From positions 34,318,621 to 34,382,620 of the forward strand of contig OY744616.1 in the NCBI GenBank assembly GCA_963556255.1: a stretch of DNA of 64,000 nt, written 5' to 3'. Source of the stretch: Allolobophora icterica (lineage: Eukaryota > Annelida > Clitellata > Crassiclitellata > Lumbricidae). How positions within the stretch are numbered: the first letter of the stretch is position 1; every line of letters begins with the position of its first letter. Shown here piece by piece: positions 54,521-64,000 of this stretch. The notes below the pieces were generated by a model. That model saw only the letters and a program-made list of their open reading frames with translations. It ran no database searches and was not told the DNA's origin. A program made the position numbers and the translations under genes.

Positions 54521-55185
54521 CCATTTCTTGACGCCAGCAAGACTGAATGTAGGAGGAGAGCCCATGACACTGAGAGGGGAATCAGGAGAGGTTTTGTAAA
54601 GTAAGTAGGTATAGGTCCACAAGGGAAACTAGCAGTGGTTTAGTGGTATATTTCCATTTCTTGACGCCAGCAAGACTGAATGTAGGAGGAGAGCCCATGA
54701 CACTGAGAGGGGAATCAGGAGAGGTTTTGTAAAGTAAGTAGGTATAGGTCCACAAGGGAAACTAGCAGTGGTTTAGTGGTATATTTCCATTTCTTGACGC
54801 CAGCAAGACTGAATGTAGGAGGAGAGCCCATGACACTGAGAGGGGAATCAGGAGAGGTTTTGTAAAGTAAGTAGGTATAGGTCCACAAGGGAAACTAGCA
54901 GTGGTTTAGTGGTATATTTCCATTTCTTGACGCCAGCAAGACTGAATGTAGGAGGAGAGCCCATGACACTGAGAGGGGAATCAGGAGAGGTTTTGTAAAG
55001 TAAGTAGGTATAGGTCCACAAGGGAAACTAGCAGTGGTTTAGTGGTATATTTCCATTTCTTGACGCCAGCAAGACTGAATGTAGGAGGAGAGCCCATGAC
55101 ACTGAGAGGGGAATCAGGAGAGGTTTTGTAAAGTAAGTAGGTATAGGTCCACAAGGGAAACTAGCAGTGGTTTAGTGGTATATTC
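54521..55185 (+). repeat. 133-bp tandem repeat, 5 copies, identical by eye
   Basis: The unit starts CCATTTCTTGACGCCAGCAA and ends TTAGTGGTATATTT. Copies start at 54521, 54654, 54787, 54920 and 55053. I see no difference between them except at the last bases, so amplification is very recent. Part of the unit (GGAGAGGTTTTGTAAAGTAA, GTAGGTATAGGTCCA) resembles a dispersed sequence at 59875-59915. Confidence 0.95.
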
Positions 55186-55189
55186 GGTG

Positions 55190-55496
55190 CCTTGTAACCT
55201 TTGTGACCTAATGCGTTAACCTCTCTCTGCTCTCTCTTCCCGCCCTTCTCGGTTTACTGACCGCCTTGATCTCCTCCCTCGGGCTAGGACTTTGTTGGCT
55301 CAGCATCGGACTTGCCATCTTTGGCCCTTCCTTATGGAATGACCTACCCCTCACTCCGTAGCAAGATATTGTTTGGGATCTCATCCTCTTCTCTCCATTC
55401 CCTGAAGACCTTCCTTTTTCCTCGGGGCTGTCACGCTGGGATCGCCTCTGAATAGTCTATACTGTGAGCGGCGCTTTATAAATAACCACATAAGAT
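55190..55496 (+). mobile_element. CR1/L2-type LINE 3' end
   Basis: Landmarks in broken frames: FSRLTDRLDLLPRART, LLAQHRTCHLWPFL, and KTFLFPRGCH-like sequence. It ends GAGCGGCGCTTTATAAATAA, the tail of the family copy at 35352-35988. Confidence 0.7.
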
Positions 55497-55499
55497 AAG

Positions 55500-56300
55500 T
55501 TTTATTGGTAAAATAACAGCACAGCCCAAAGCTTTTCTCTTTAGGCATTTCTGGGGCTTGGATCTTCAGACCGGATTTCAATATCTTGGTAGAACATCGA
55601 TCTTCAAACAGGGTGGTCGGAACGATGAGTGAATGAAGACTTGATGGGTGAATTGGTGTTAGGATGGATGGATGAATGGTTGAAAACATGAATTATGACT
55701 TGATGGATGGATGGATGTAGGGATGGATGAGAGGAATGGATGAATTGCTGAATGGCCTAGTGGGTGACCGTTTGCTGCTTGTTGGGTGGATGTATGAATG
55801 GGTGGATGGATGGTAGAGGGTGGAGGTGGTCGGATGAATACAGTGCCAGTTTACTTTCAACCTTTGAGCAGAGCTCGGACATTCAGTCAGGGTTTCCGTC
55901 TCGAGCCTCTACTTGGATGGACGAATGGATGAGTCGATGAGTGTGGGTAGAGACGGATAATGGATGAATGCATATATCGATGGATGCATTGATGTATGAT
56001 GTATGGATACACAGGCCGAGAAATCTGTTGGGTACGTAAGTGGGTGAATGAATGAATGACGAATGAGTGAATGAACTATCGTGCATGGATGGATGTAGGG
56101 ATGAATCGATGAATGGCCGTACGAATGAATTACTTTGAGTGGATGAATGGATGGGCGTGAGCATGGCTGGACGGAAGAATGAGGTAATGACTTGGTGGTT
56201 GGGTTGGTGTGTGGATGTATGGATGGTCGCTTGAATGAGTGGGTGAATGAATGAATGGCTAGTGGGTGGATGGATGGACGGATGGATGGATGGGTGGGGG
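55500..56300 (-). repeat. Right arm of the large inverted repeat
   Basis: It is the inverse of 52840-53640: on the - strand it carries CCAAGTAGAGGCTCGAGACG, GCTCTGCTCAAAGGTTGAAA and GATCGATGTTCTACCAAGAT. Agreement in the unique parts is roughly 80-90% by eye; the CATC-rich parts vary in repeat number. Confidence 0.75.
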
Positions 56301-56319
56301 GCGGGTATTTAATTTTTTA

Positions 56320-56777
56320 TATAGTAGTTTTTTATTTTCTTATATAGTAGTTTCTTATTTTTTTATATAGTAATTTTTTATTTTTGTATATAGTGGTTTT
56401 TGGGGTTCATCTCCCAGCGGCTTTACGAGCTGTATTTTTAGCTATTATTTTGTATATAGTATTTTTTGGTGGTTCATCACCCAGTGGGTTTATGTGTGGG
56501 CATATCACATGTCTTTGTGATACTTACTTACTTACTTTATTTTATTGGGTTCATTACCCAGTGGCTCTATGTTTGGGCATATCACGTCTGTGATATTTAC
56601 TTACTTTATTTTATTTGGTTCATTATGCAGTGGCTTTATGTTTGGGCATATCACGTCTGTGATATTTACTTACTTTATTTTATTGGGTTCATTATGCAGT
56701 GGCTTTATGTGTGGGCATATCACATGTCTTTGTGATACTTACTTACTTACTTTTTTGGGTTCATTGCCCAGTGGCTT
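56320..56777 (+). repeat. Tandem repeat patch (TATATAGTAG units, then GGCATATCAC units)
   Basis: First, four units of about 30 bp built on TTATATAGTAGTTTTTTATT. Then about four units of 75-85 bp built on GGGCATATCACGTCTGTGAT, TTACTTACTTTATTTTATT and GGTTCATTATGCAGTGGCTT. The array continues after the LINE insertion, at 57530-57650. Confidence 0.85.
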
Positions 56778-57534
56778 TATTTTTATTTTTTTATTTTTTA
56801 TTTTTTTCATTTATTGTTCCCAACAACAACAGCCACATAGCGGTGAAACAGCACATAGTACATGTAAGGCAGTTCAAGGAAAAGAAAATAAATAAAAAGT
56901 AGGTAACTGTTTAAAAAGAAAAAAATATAATCAATATAACACTGAACATGAGGGTAGTATGCACTAGTGGTTCTCAGAATTTATTGGGAGCAACAGGCAC
57001 CCAGAAGGGACTAATCCCGCTGGGAGGGTGCCTAATTCAGTAAGCAAGTAATAGATGACGGATTTACAATTAATCACGAGAATGGGAACTTCAGTTAATA
57101 TAACATTAATATATTTCAGTAGTGGTTTTATCAGTGTAAATTAGGTTATACATATAAAATACAACTTAACCAAGGGCTATAATACATGCTCCTGTGTGCA
57201 TGTGCACTCGCAGTAGATGCCTGAATCGCATGAGACAAGGAAGGGCACGGATGCACTGTGGTAGGCTATTCCACAAAAGGGGGCCCTGATACTTTATGGA
57301 TAATTTACGAGTGTTAGTTCTGGCAAAAATACATCTATAGTCATCATTACTTCTTGTAGCAGTAATATGCAAGGTAGGACAGAAGTAGGATATGAAGGAA
57401 GGAGGTAAGACGTTGTTGTGATATTTATACATGAATTCACAAGTTTGCATAAATCTAATTTGAGAAATAGTTAACAGTTTCAGCTCAAGGAATAGTGGTC
57501 GAGTATGTGAGTTGGTAGGAGATTTAGATTTATG
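56778..57534 (-). mobile_element. Jockey/CR1-like LINE 3' end inserted in a tandem array
   Basis: On the - strand the ORF2 C-terminus reads SHTRPLFLELKLLTISQIRF, MYKYHNNVLPPSFISYF, FARTNTRKLSIKYQGPLLWN, SLPQCIRALPCLMRFRHLL. It ends at a stop, followed by a 3' UTR with AATAAA and an A-rich tail (56778-56812). The frame is intact over 120 codons. The repeat unit GTGGCTTTAT / ATTTATGTGTGGGC flanks the insertion. Confidence 0.9.
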
Positions 57535-57679
57535 TGTGGGCATATCACTTGTCTTTGTGATACTTACTTACTTACTTTATTTTTTTGGCTTCATCACCCA
57601 GTGGATTTATGTTTGGGCATGTCTTTGTGATTTTTTAGCTGTTTACTTTGCAGTGTCCTCGGGAGAGATGGATGGATGG

Positions 57680-58065
57680 GGCGGGGTAGCGGGTAGATTT
57701 ATATATAGGCACTGTATGTATAGGTTTCGGGTTTATCAACCTGTGGATTTATAGGCATTTTATATATATCGACTTTGGGTTTATCAACCTGTGAACTTGT
57801 AGGCATTTTATATATATCAACTTTGGGTTTATCAACCTATGACCTTGTAGGCATTTTATGTACATTTTATGCATATAGGCTTTGATTTATAAACCTGTGG
57901 ACTTATAGGCATTTTATATATATCGACTTTGGGTTTATCAACCTGTGAACTTTAGGCATTTTATGTACATTTTATGTATATAGGCTTTGGTTTATCAACC
58001 TGTGGACTTACAGGCATATTATATATAGGCTTTGGGTTATCAACCTGTGGACTTATGTATTGTAG
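57680..58065 (+). repeat. About 57-bp tandem repeat, 6 or so copies
   Basis: The unit contains GGCATTTTATATATATCGAC, TTTGGGTTTATCAACCTGTG and GACTTATA, with copies of slightly different length. Confidence 0.85.
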
Positions 58066-58720
58066 GTCTAATGTAGAGTGTAATTGATATATTTACATTG
58101 TTATATTATGAATGAATGGGGTGGGGTTCATAGTCGGGTCGATGGGGGGGTCCATTGATGAGTCGGTAGATGATTCTTATGCGAAATAACTTTTATTTGT
58201 ATTGGTTGCAAATAAAAATGACGTTAAACAAAAGGCTGGAATGTACGAAATTTATTTATTCTTCAGTATGTTATTCAGATTGTTATATTCACCTTATTTA
58301 TTATACTTATTTGCAGGGGTTATGCTCCTTCTAAGGCAGGGTATTCTCGGTGTTTGGACCTGCCGTTTGGAACGATCTCCCTCTTGAGATTCGCTCCCTT
58401 CCTAGTGTACATATGTATGACATGTATGTGTGAGCTTACCTAGCTTCAAGTGCCCAGCAGAAGCTTTGGATTCTGTAGCGAAAGTGATCTTAAAGGCCGG
58501 TAGGATCAAAAGACCACCTGTAAGCAAATAATGCTGAGATAACTGGAGCAAGTCACCACTGATTTGCTCTCGCATAGACGTAGACCCCACGAACACATTC
58601 CCATCCAGAGTTAACAGTTGAATGCTTTACGACCTATGCTTTGGAATTTACATGGTTTGCAATGAAATTCTCCTGTCAAGACAACATTGGGTTCTTGGTG
58701 ACCGGTAAAAGGTTTGGAAT
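58066..58720. other. Unassigned stretch
   Basis: No gene is recognised. A short LINE-like piece (TGGACCTGCCGTTTGGAACG, then GAGATTCGCTCCCT) at 58354-58400 may be a remnant. Confidence 0.3.
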
Positions 58721-58724
58721 TCAC

Positions 58725-59152
58725 TGTCTGTCTGGCTTATGGGATTTCGACCTGGCTCATGGGATTTCGACCTTTCTTGTGGGAGTTCGACCTGGCTCAT
58801 GGGATTTCATTTGACTCATAGGATTTCATTTGACTCATAGGATTTCGACCTGGCTTATGGGATTTCATTGACTCGTGGGATTTCGACGTGGCTTATGGGA
58901 TTTCATTTGACTCGTGGGATTTCGACCTGGCTTATGGGATTTCATTTGACTCATTGGATTTCGACCTGGCTTATGAGATTTCGACCTGGCTTATGAGATT
59001 TCGACCTGGCTTATGGGATTTCATTTGACTCGTGGGATTTCGGCCTGGCTTATGAGATTTCGACCTGGCTCATAGGATTTCAACCTGGCTTATGGGATTT
59101 CGACCTGGCTTATGGGATTTCATTTGACTCGTGGGATTTCGACGTGGCTTCT
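58725..59152 (+). repeat. About 20-bp repeat array, two alternating units
   Basis: The units GGGATTTCGACCTGGCTTAT and GGGATTTCATTTGACTCGT alternate irregularly over about 430 bp. Confidence 0.9.
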
Positions 59153-59239
59153 CCAGTGGACAGTGACTTTAACTGATAAGTGACCATCAATTGCTGCCTT
59201 TTACATTATTATGACAGTGCTATATCAAGTAATTGTAAT

Positions 59240-59465
59240 TAGTAACTTCTACTGCGCCTTTGTCTAATGCACAAGGCATCAACTGATGGCGCACCAGAAC
59301 CACGCCGTAATCAGGTCAATATCCAGAAGATCAGTTCGTAAGACAGAGAGGCAGCCTTTGATGGATAAGCAATTTGAAAGAGGTAAGTTTTACGTTGAGA
59401 ACGAAATGACAGGAGACTCTAAGCAGAGCGCACAGACCCAGGGACAGAGTTCCAAAATGTAGGTG
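59240..59465 (+). mobile_element. Second copy of the repeat at 11160-11480, target of a hAT insertion
   Basis: ACAAGGCATCAACTGATGGC, GGTCAATATCCAGAAGATCA and GAGAACGAAATGACAGGAG match the earlier copy in order. A hAT-type element follows almost directly. Confidence 0.55.
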
Positions 59466-59478
59466 CGATAGTCTAGAG

Positions 59479-59692
59479 CAGGGCTGTAGTCGAGGGTATA
59501 CGCGGGTATACAGCGTATATTTACCTCTAGAGACCGTATACTCTCACCAAACAAAATATTTATATTTATTTATTTATGTTAAAATACTGTAGCGTATACT
59601 CAAAAATACTGTAGCGTATACTCACCTCTAATTTGTTTCGGGAAACTTAACGGTAGCGTGTACTCACCTCTAATTTTACCACTACAGCCCTG
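59479..59692. mobile_element. hAT-type MITE with 8-bp target duplication
   Basis: The ends CAGGGCTGTAGTCGAGG and, inverted, CAGGGCTGTAGTGGTAAA. Flanks GTCTAGAG (59471-59478) and GCGTAGAG (59693-59700) agree at six of eight. The GCGTATACTC motif repeats inside. Confidence 0.8.
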
Positions 59693-59700
59693 GCGTAGAG

Positions 59701-60640
59701 GATATTATAGTCTGCTAGACTATTAACCGAGAAGTCGGGGGTTCAGAGTCCCATCACGGCAGAAAGGTGTTTCGAAACACCTAATCGTAATGGTAATCCC
59801 TGCATTTTTAAAGCACTATTTCAAAGCCAATCGCATGCAGGGCACTACAAGCGCATTAACGAGCACAGCGTGGTATCGGAGAGGTTGTGTAGAGAAACCA
59901 TGCAAGTGTAGGTCCAAGATCCAGCTAATCCCCTAGCTAACTTAGCAATAAATGAGTACACTGACCGCATGCACAGTCGCTGAGAAGATGATCGTCGACC
60001 TGCCTTCGTGTATATATAGGCCTATGTGTGCATGCTTCTATGACTTCTGCAAAAGGCGCTATAAGAAACGCAGGCAGAGACTGTAGGGAAAATGGAGTTA
60101 TTAACACTTCGTATGCATTTCTTCCCTAATTGACCATCTCTGGACAAACATGCTGCGTGGAACGACGCAGCGCTCGTGAATAAGCTTCTGCCCGGCGCTT
60201 ATGGTGCAGCGCTTTAGAAATCTGGAGCTTACGATTGTGATTGCGATTCATACTTACGGCTGCCTCCCGGAATTACTTTCTTTCTATCACATACTGGGAT
60301 CTGCAACCGCATTTGGGCACAACTGGCGTCCGGTGTCAGTTCTTGAAAAGGCGCTAAGTAAATAAATGCAGTGAGATCCACGCGAGCACATAGGATAGGC
60401 ACACATGTCCTTTTCTTCAGTTATTCCCTGTTTAGGTACGACTATAATAGCATTGACGAAAAGCGACTAAATTACATTCTATCGACAAAATTTAGAAGTG
60501 TAGCAAGTGTTTTTTTTCATTCTATGACGCAATTGAAACGGAAATAACCAGAAAAGAATCAATTCATTCATTCGATAATTCATCCGTCCATTCATCAAGC
60601 TATCCATCGCTCCGCCCGTTTGCCCCTCCGCCTTTCATTC
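59701..60640 (+). other. SINE-B head plus unassigned sequence
   Basis: A tRNA-like TAGTCTGCTAGACTATTAAC with GGGGTTCAGAGTCCC and CACGGCAGAAAGGTG at 59708-59770 is a family-B SINE head. The remainder is unassigned. CATTCATCC-type repeats lie at 60560-60640. Confidence 0.4.
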
Positions 60641-60645
60641 ATTCA

Positions 60646-60893
60646 GTGGCGGCGATCTTGTTTGACAGGTTAAATGATCTGGTCAAAAAGAGTTTTGAAC
60701 TGATCTGGTCAAAAAAGCGATAAAATTTGATTAAAAAATTTTTTTCTCGTGCTCACGCGCGATAAAATTTGTTGACCTCTTTTTGGTATTTCTTCTAAAT
60801 TTGGGGGGGGGGGCAGATTATGGTGTGTCCCTTCAAGCCCTTTAATTCTTAAAGGTGGAGGTCTTGTCCCATCGACCCCCGGGATCGCCGCCC
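60646..60893. mobile_element. DNA element with GGCGGCGATC ends
   Basis: The ends CAGTGGCGGCGATCTTG and, inverted, CATGGGCGGCGATCCCGG. The right subterminal part matches, inverted, the element end at 41258. No clear target duplication is visible. Confidence 0.5.
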
Positions 60894-60898
60894 ATGAT

Positions 60899-60937
60899 TC
60901 CAGTCTTGTTGTCCTCGAGACCAAGGTCTTGGTCTCG
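60899..60937 (+). mobile_element. GACCAAG-element end fragment
   Basis: CCAGTCTTGTTGTCCTCGAG then ACCAAGGTCTTGGTCTCGA is the left terminus of the family at 42844, here truncated by the next element. Confidence 0.6.
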
Positions 60938-60939
60938 AT

Positions 60940-61152
60940 AATACCATGCATGAGGTTTTAGGCAATCACTTCACTGACCTTTTCGTCTTTCCGTGAAGGT
61001 TGAAACATATTAAGGTGGTGTTTAAGCAACTATCTAATTTAAAATTTTAGACGCGGACGTCCGCACAGGTCATAACCCTCCTTCCACCTTGTCCGCATTT
61101 CGATGACTCCTCCCTCCCCCCTCATTTCGGACGTCCTTTATGGATGACCCCA
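60940..61152. mobile_element. Partial copy of the 18322-18789 DNA element
   Basis: GGTTTTAGGCAATCACTTCA, ACGCGGACGTCCGCACAGGT and the right terminus GGACGTCCTTTATGGATGAC plus CCC match the earlier copy. The left half is missing. Confidence 0.7.
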
Positions 61153-61840
61153 ACCCGTAAAAGCGCGTAAACTATAGCCTACCTTTTTCGGCTAGCCGTA
61201 TTCGCGTAAACTACCTGTTTCGGCTATAAGTGCATCACTCACTAAGACACTAATACATTATATATAGGGCCTACTTTAAAATCGACAGGTGGCCAATATT
61301 GCTCAGTCTGTAAATAATTTGAGAACTAATTCAAATGTGTATGTGTATATTCGTTTATTACGTAGAACTGTAAGAAAATATAATATTCTCACATGGGAAA
61401 GGATTTAAAATTTTTAAAATTCAATAATTATCTTTAATAATATTTGATAGTATCACAATTATTGGAACCAGGGTAAGAGGCGGCTGCGCGGTGTGCGTGG
61501 GCAGAACTAGCGATTCAGGAGAGAGAGATACGATTGGCTAGTCTATTTCAGATACGACGTCCGTCAAGTCCACGTATAATGGTTTCACGGGGCAGCTGCC
61601 ACCGATAATTAACATGCAAAAGAGATGCAGGGGAAGTCACTTGGACCGCCCATCTAGGGTAAGGCACCGCAGTTGGCGAAAGTTATGGACAGCTGTCGAT
61701 CGCTGTTTAGGCACGCTTAAGGTAAACAAGAGGTAATGATAATAGTTCGCCTATCAGGTAGAAGGGGTGGGACGGTCAACTAAACGGTCGAACACTTAGT
61801 CAGGCCAGAGAGGAGCTAAATAAAACAGCTCTGATTGGAC
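61153..61840. other. Unassigned sequence upstream of the TATA box
   Basis: AT-rich to about 61460, then G+C-richer. If the right end is an LTR retroelement, this may include the U3 region. Confidence 0.3.
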
Positions 61841-61881
61841 AGCAAGAGGACCGGCTACAGAAACGCTCTATAAGATTTTAC

Positions 61882-61912
61882 TATAAAAATTCATGCAAGG
61901 AGAGAAAAGTTA
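61882..61912 (+). promoter_or_regulatory. TATA box with initiator-like site
   Basis: TATAAAAA (61882-61889) is followed about 28 bp later by TTAGTCTG (61910), a spacing typical of a pol II core promoter and of arthropod-type LTR promoters. It precedes a long leader and an open frame at 63525. Confidence 0.45.
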
Positions 61913-62179
61913 GTCTGCTGCGGAGGAGAATCAACCACGGAACAAGCTCAAGGACGGAAGGAGAACCTCTACCGGGAAAAGGAAGCGGACGCCGAAGGAC
62001 GCGAGCAACTGAGCAGAGCCAACACGAAGCTCACTCAACCTGATACTAGAGAAGACTGGAAGAATCTACAGCCGAAGGCGATAGACGTCTACGTAGCAGA
62101 ACCTTTGGACGTTCACTACAGACGAGGATCGACGGCGCCTCCTGTCGACGGCGTCAGGAAGCTTCCGGTGCAGACGAGA

Positions 62180-62735
62180 CAATTCACCCGTTCCAGACGT
62201 GTGTCAGAGACGAGCATTCATCCGCGTTGACGAGACCAGACAATTCATCTGGAGACGATCAATTCATCCGTGCTGAGACGACCAATTCACCCGTGCTGAG
62301 ACGAGACGAGTCAATTCACCCGTTCCAGACGTGTTGCAGAGACGAGCATTCATCCGCGGTGACGAGACCAGACAATTCATCTGGAGACGATCAATTCATC
62401 CGTGCTGAGACGAGACGAGACAATTCATCCGTTCCAGATCCATTGCTAAGACGATCCATTCATCCGTGTTGCAGAGACGAGCATTCATCTGGAGACGATC
62501 AATTCATCCCCGCTGACGAGACGAGACGAGTCATCCGTTGCTGACGAGACGAGACAATTCATCCGTTGCAGAGAGACGAGTCAATTCATCCGTTGCAGAG
62601 TACGAGACGATTCATCCGTTGCTGACGAGACGAGACAATTCATCCGCGCTGACGAGACGAGACAATTCATCCGTTGCTCTGACGATCCATTCATCATTCT
62701 GACGAGACGAGACGGTTAATTCATCCACAGCTCTC
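62180..62735 (+). repeat. About 28-bp leader repeat array
   Basis: Units combine GACGAGACAATTCATCCG with GTTGCTGAC or TTCCAGACG. There is also a longer period of about 116 bp: CAATTCACCCGTTCCAGACG recurs at about 62180 and 62315. The 105-codon frame here is a by-product. Confidence 0.85.
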
Positions 62736-63524
62736 GGGACGTGCATTTTTCCGAGACGTATCATTCAACAGTCCAGTCACCATTCAGTCTATACCTTCAT
62801 TCGTCTGCCGCTTCAGCAAGTAAGTCACCTAAACGACTCCCATCAAGCGTGGAAAACCTGTGCCTGCCTTCATCGTGAGCGAATTCCGATTCATAACTTC
62901 CAAATCGTTGCGTAAGTCGCATTCATAATATCTGATCTGCTAAAGTCGTCAACACGTCCACGAGGCCGCCATTGTGACCTACATCGCGTATCTACGTCTG
63001 CATTTCTGTTCATCCAGGGCCGACGAGCGAACGGCCTACGCGAGGCAACTCGAGCGACGTCTAGCGGTAACCCCTCTCCACAGTCACCGACGACAGCGAC
63101 GCCTAGCGGTAGTCTGTGTATGCGTCTGCGATTGGTGAATAACCCCTCCTCCACACGAGCCCGGCACCTCGATTGCATTACCAATCAATCTGATCACTGC
63201 GGTATATAGATATCTATAGCAATTAAACTCCACCTAAGTAGTGAATAAAATAGTATATTGAAAAGCGAGCCAACGTGGAATTCACTGCAGCTCGAAGATT
63301 AAAGAAATTGGGCCATATTCAAATTCTAAATCCTAAATATATATATATAAAATCCCAGCTGTCTGATCGCATAAAAGCTCATTCTTAGTGTAAGAACAGA
63401 CCTTCCTCCCACACTTAATTAAGTAAGACAATACTGGACCAATTAGTTCTTTCTAGCGTATGTTTGTCGTGAATAAAAGTATAATCACATAAGACGCAGA
63501 GCCTTATCTTAATTGGATCTAAAC
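62736..63524 (+). other. Leader or LTR end before the right-edge ORF
   Basis: It contains AATAAA-type sites (AATAAAATAG near 63243, AATAAAAGTA near 63472). Just before the ORF the sequence reads TTAATTGGATCTAAAC, where a TGG could begin a primer-binding site, but no tRNA match is recognised. Confidence 0.3.
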
Positions 63525-64000
63525 ATGTCTCGCAGCAGCGTGAGCTCTTTAGACAGGAATAACAGGGATGCCGGTAGCGAAAGTAGTGATAACGAGCTAG
63601 GCCCTAGTCAACCTATTCAGTCACGTACAACCGTAGAAGATCCGTTGTCCCGTATTTACGAAATGATGAGCCACATAGCCTCCAATTTAGCTGATGTCTC
63701 GGTACAACAAAAATCGATGAATGTCCAGCAATCTGCCTTGTGTGAGTCAGTAGAAGACTTGACAAAGCGGTTGAGCACAATGGAAGAAGTAAGAAGTCCC
63801 ATTTTTGGTTTTCAGGACCCTAATCACTCACTCCAAGTGATTGCAGACCAATCGGCTGCCACGGCCAAAGCCACTCAGGAACACCACCCCTCGTCTGCCT
63901 TTGCGAGTACAGGCGCAAGTCTGGATAAAGGAGTTCTCGCATTGGACAATAACGGCCTTAGAAGGAGCGAAAGATTACGAGAAAAGCAATTAAGGCTTGG
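63525..64000 (+). CDS. Open frame running off the window, Gag-like or unknown
   Basis: ATG at 63525 opens 158 codons without a stop to the window end. It begins MSRSSVSSLDRNNRDAGSES, with a Ser/Asp-rich start, then DPLSRIYEMMSHIASNLADV and ALCESVEDLTKRLSTMEEV, a likely coiled coil, and ends in a basic RRSERLREKQLRL. The leader, TATA box and position fit the first ORF (gag) of an LTR retroelement, but no zinc knuckle or protease is within reach. It could also be a host first coding exon. Confidence 0.45.
   Translation, partial: MSRSSVSSLDRNNRDAGSESSDNELGPSQPIQSRTTVEDPLSRIYEMMSHIASNLADVSVQQKSMNVQQSALCESVEDLTKRLSTMEEVRSPIFGFQDPNHSLQVIADQSAATAKATQEHHPSSAFASTGASLDKGVLALDNNGLRRSERLREKQLRL

Noticed and set aside
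54521..55185. CRISPR-like regular array
   Set aside because: The units are directly adjacent 133-mers with no unique spacers, in animal DNA.
57166..57543. Host gene on the - strand
   Set aside because: The KYQGPLLWNSLP landmark and the A-rich 3' tail show a LINE ORF2 end.

Overview
This window is animal nuclear DNA. Genes are split by GT-AG introns, intergenic space is wide, there are tRNA-derived SINEs, non-LTR retrotransposon 3' ends and many short hAT-type inverted-repeat elements, and nothing is bacterial. The repeat style (LINE and SINE tails reading 'GCGCTATATAAAT', GACCAAG-repeat elements) suggests a marine invertebrate, perhaps an echinoderm or hemichordate. I cannot fix the species.

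One complete host gene dominates the left 60%: a PP2A regulatory subunit B56 (PPP2R5, alpha/epsilon class) on the + strand. Its start codon is at 6189 and its stop at 37773-37775. I rebuilt it as 12 coding exons, 1458 nt, 485 residues, with every junction in matching phase and no disruption. Head-to-head with it, the first coding exon of a CCDC43-like gene lies on the - strand (3114-2941). The rest of that gene must lie to the left.

The ~16 kb second intron and the other introns of the B56 gene are packed with mobile elements. Several hAT-type elements still carry perfect or near-perfect 8-bp target duplications, and some sit inside older SINEs, giving a relative dating of insertions. The 3' end of intron 10 is tandemly duplicated, and a LINE has landed in the second copy just before exon 11.

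From 41 to 51.7 kb there is a second, unrecognised locus. It has a promoter-like segment with CRE and E2F-type sites (43.61-43.68 kb), a huge ATC microsatellite, several exon-like open stretches with good splice sites, and a right part (50.2-51.7 kb) that reads as coding but with several frameshifts. Inside it lies a stack of 5'-truncated non-LTR retrotransposon 3' ends, the youngest with an uninterrupted ~318-codon C-terminal ORF (CCHC knuckle plus endonuclease-like motif).

From 52 to 59 kb the sequence is a mosaic of tandem repeats framed by a large inverted repeat (about 52.84-53.64 and 55.50-56.30 kb). Five identical-looking 133-bp repeats and a LINE 3' end lie between the arms. A second LINE (- strand) lies outside, in another tandem array. 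The last 2.5 kb (61.5-64 kb) look like the 5' end of a transcription unit, perhaps an LTR retroelement: a TATA box with initiator, a leader full of ~28-bp repeats, and an ORF opening at 63525 that runs off the window. I saw no tRNA, rRNA or CRISPR genes.
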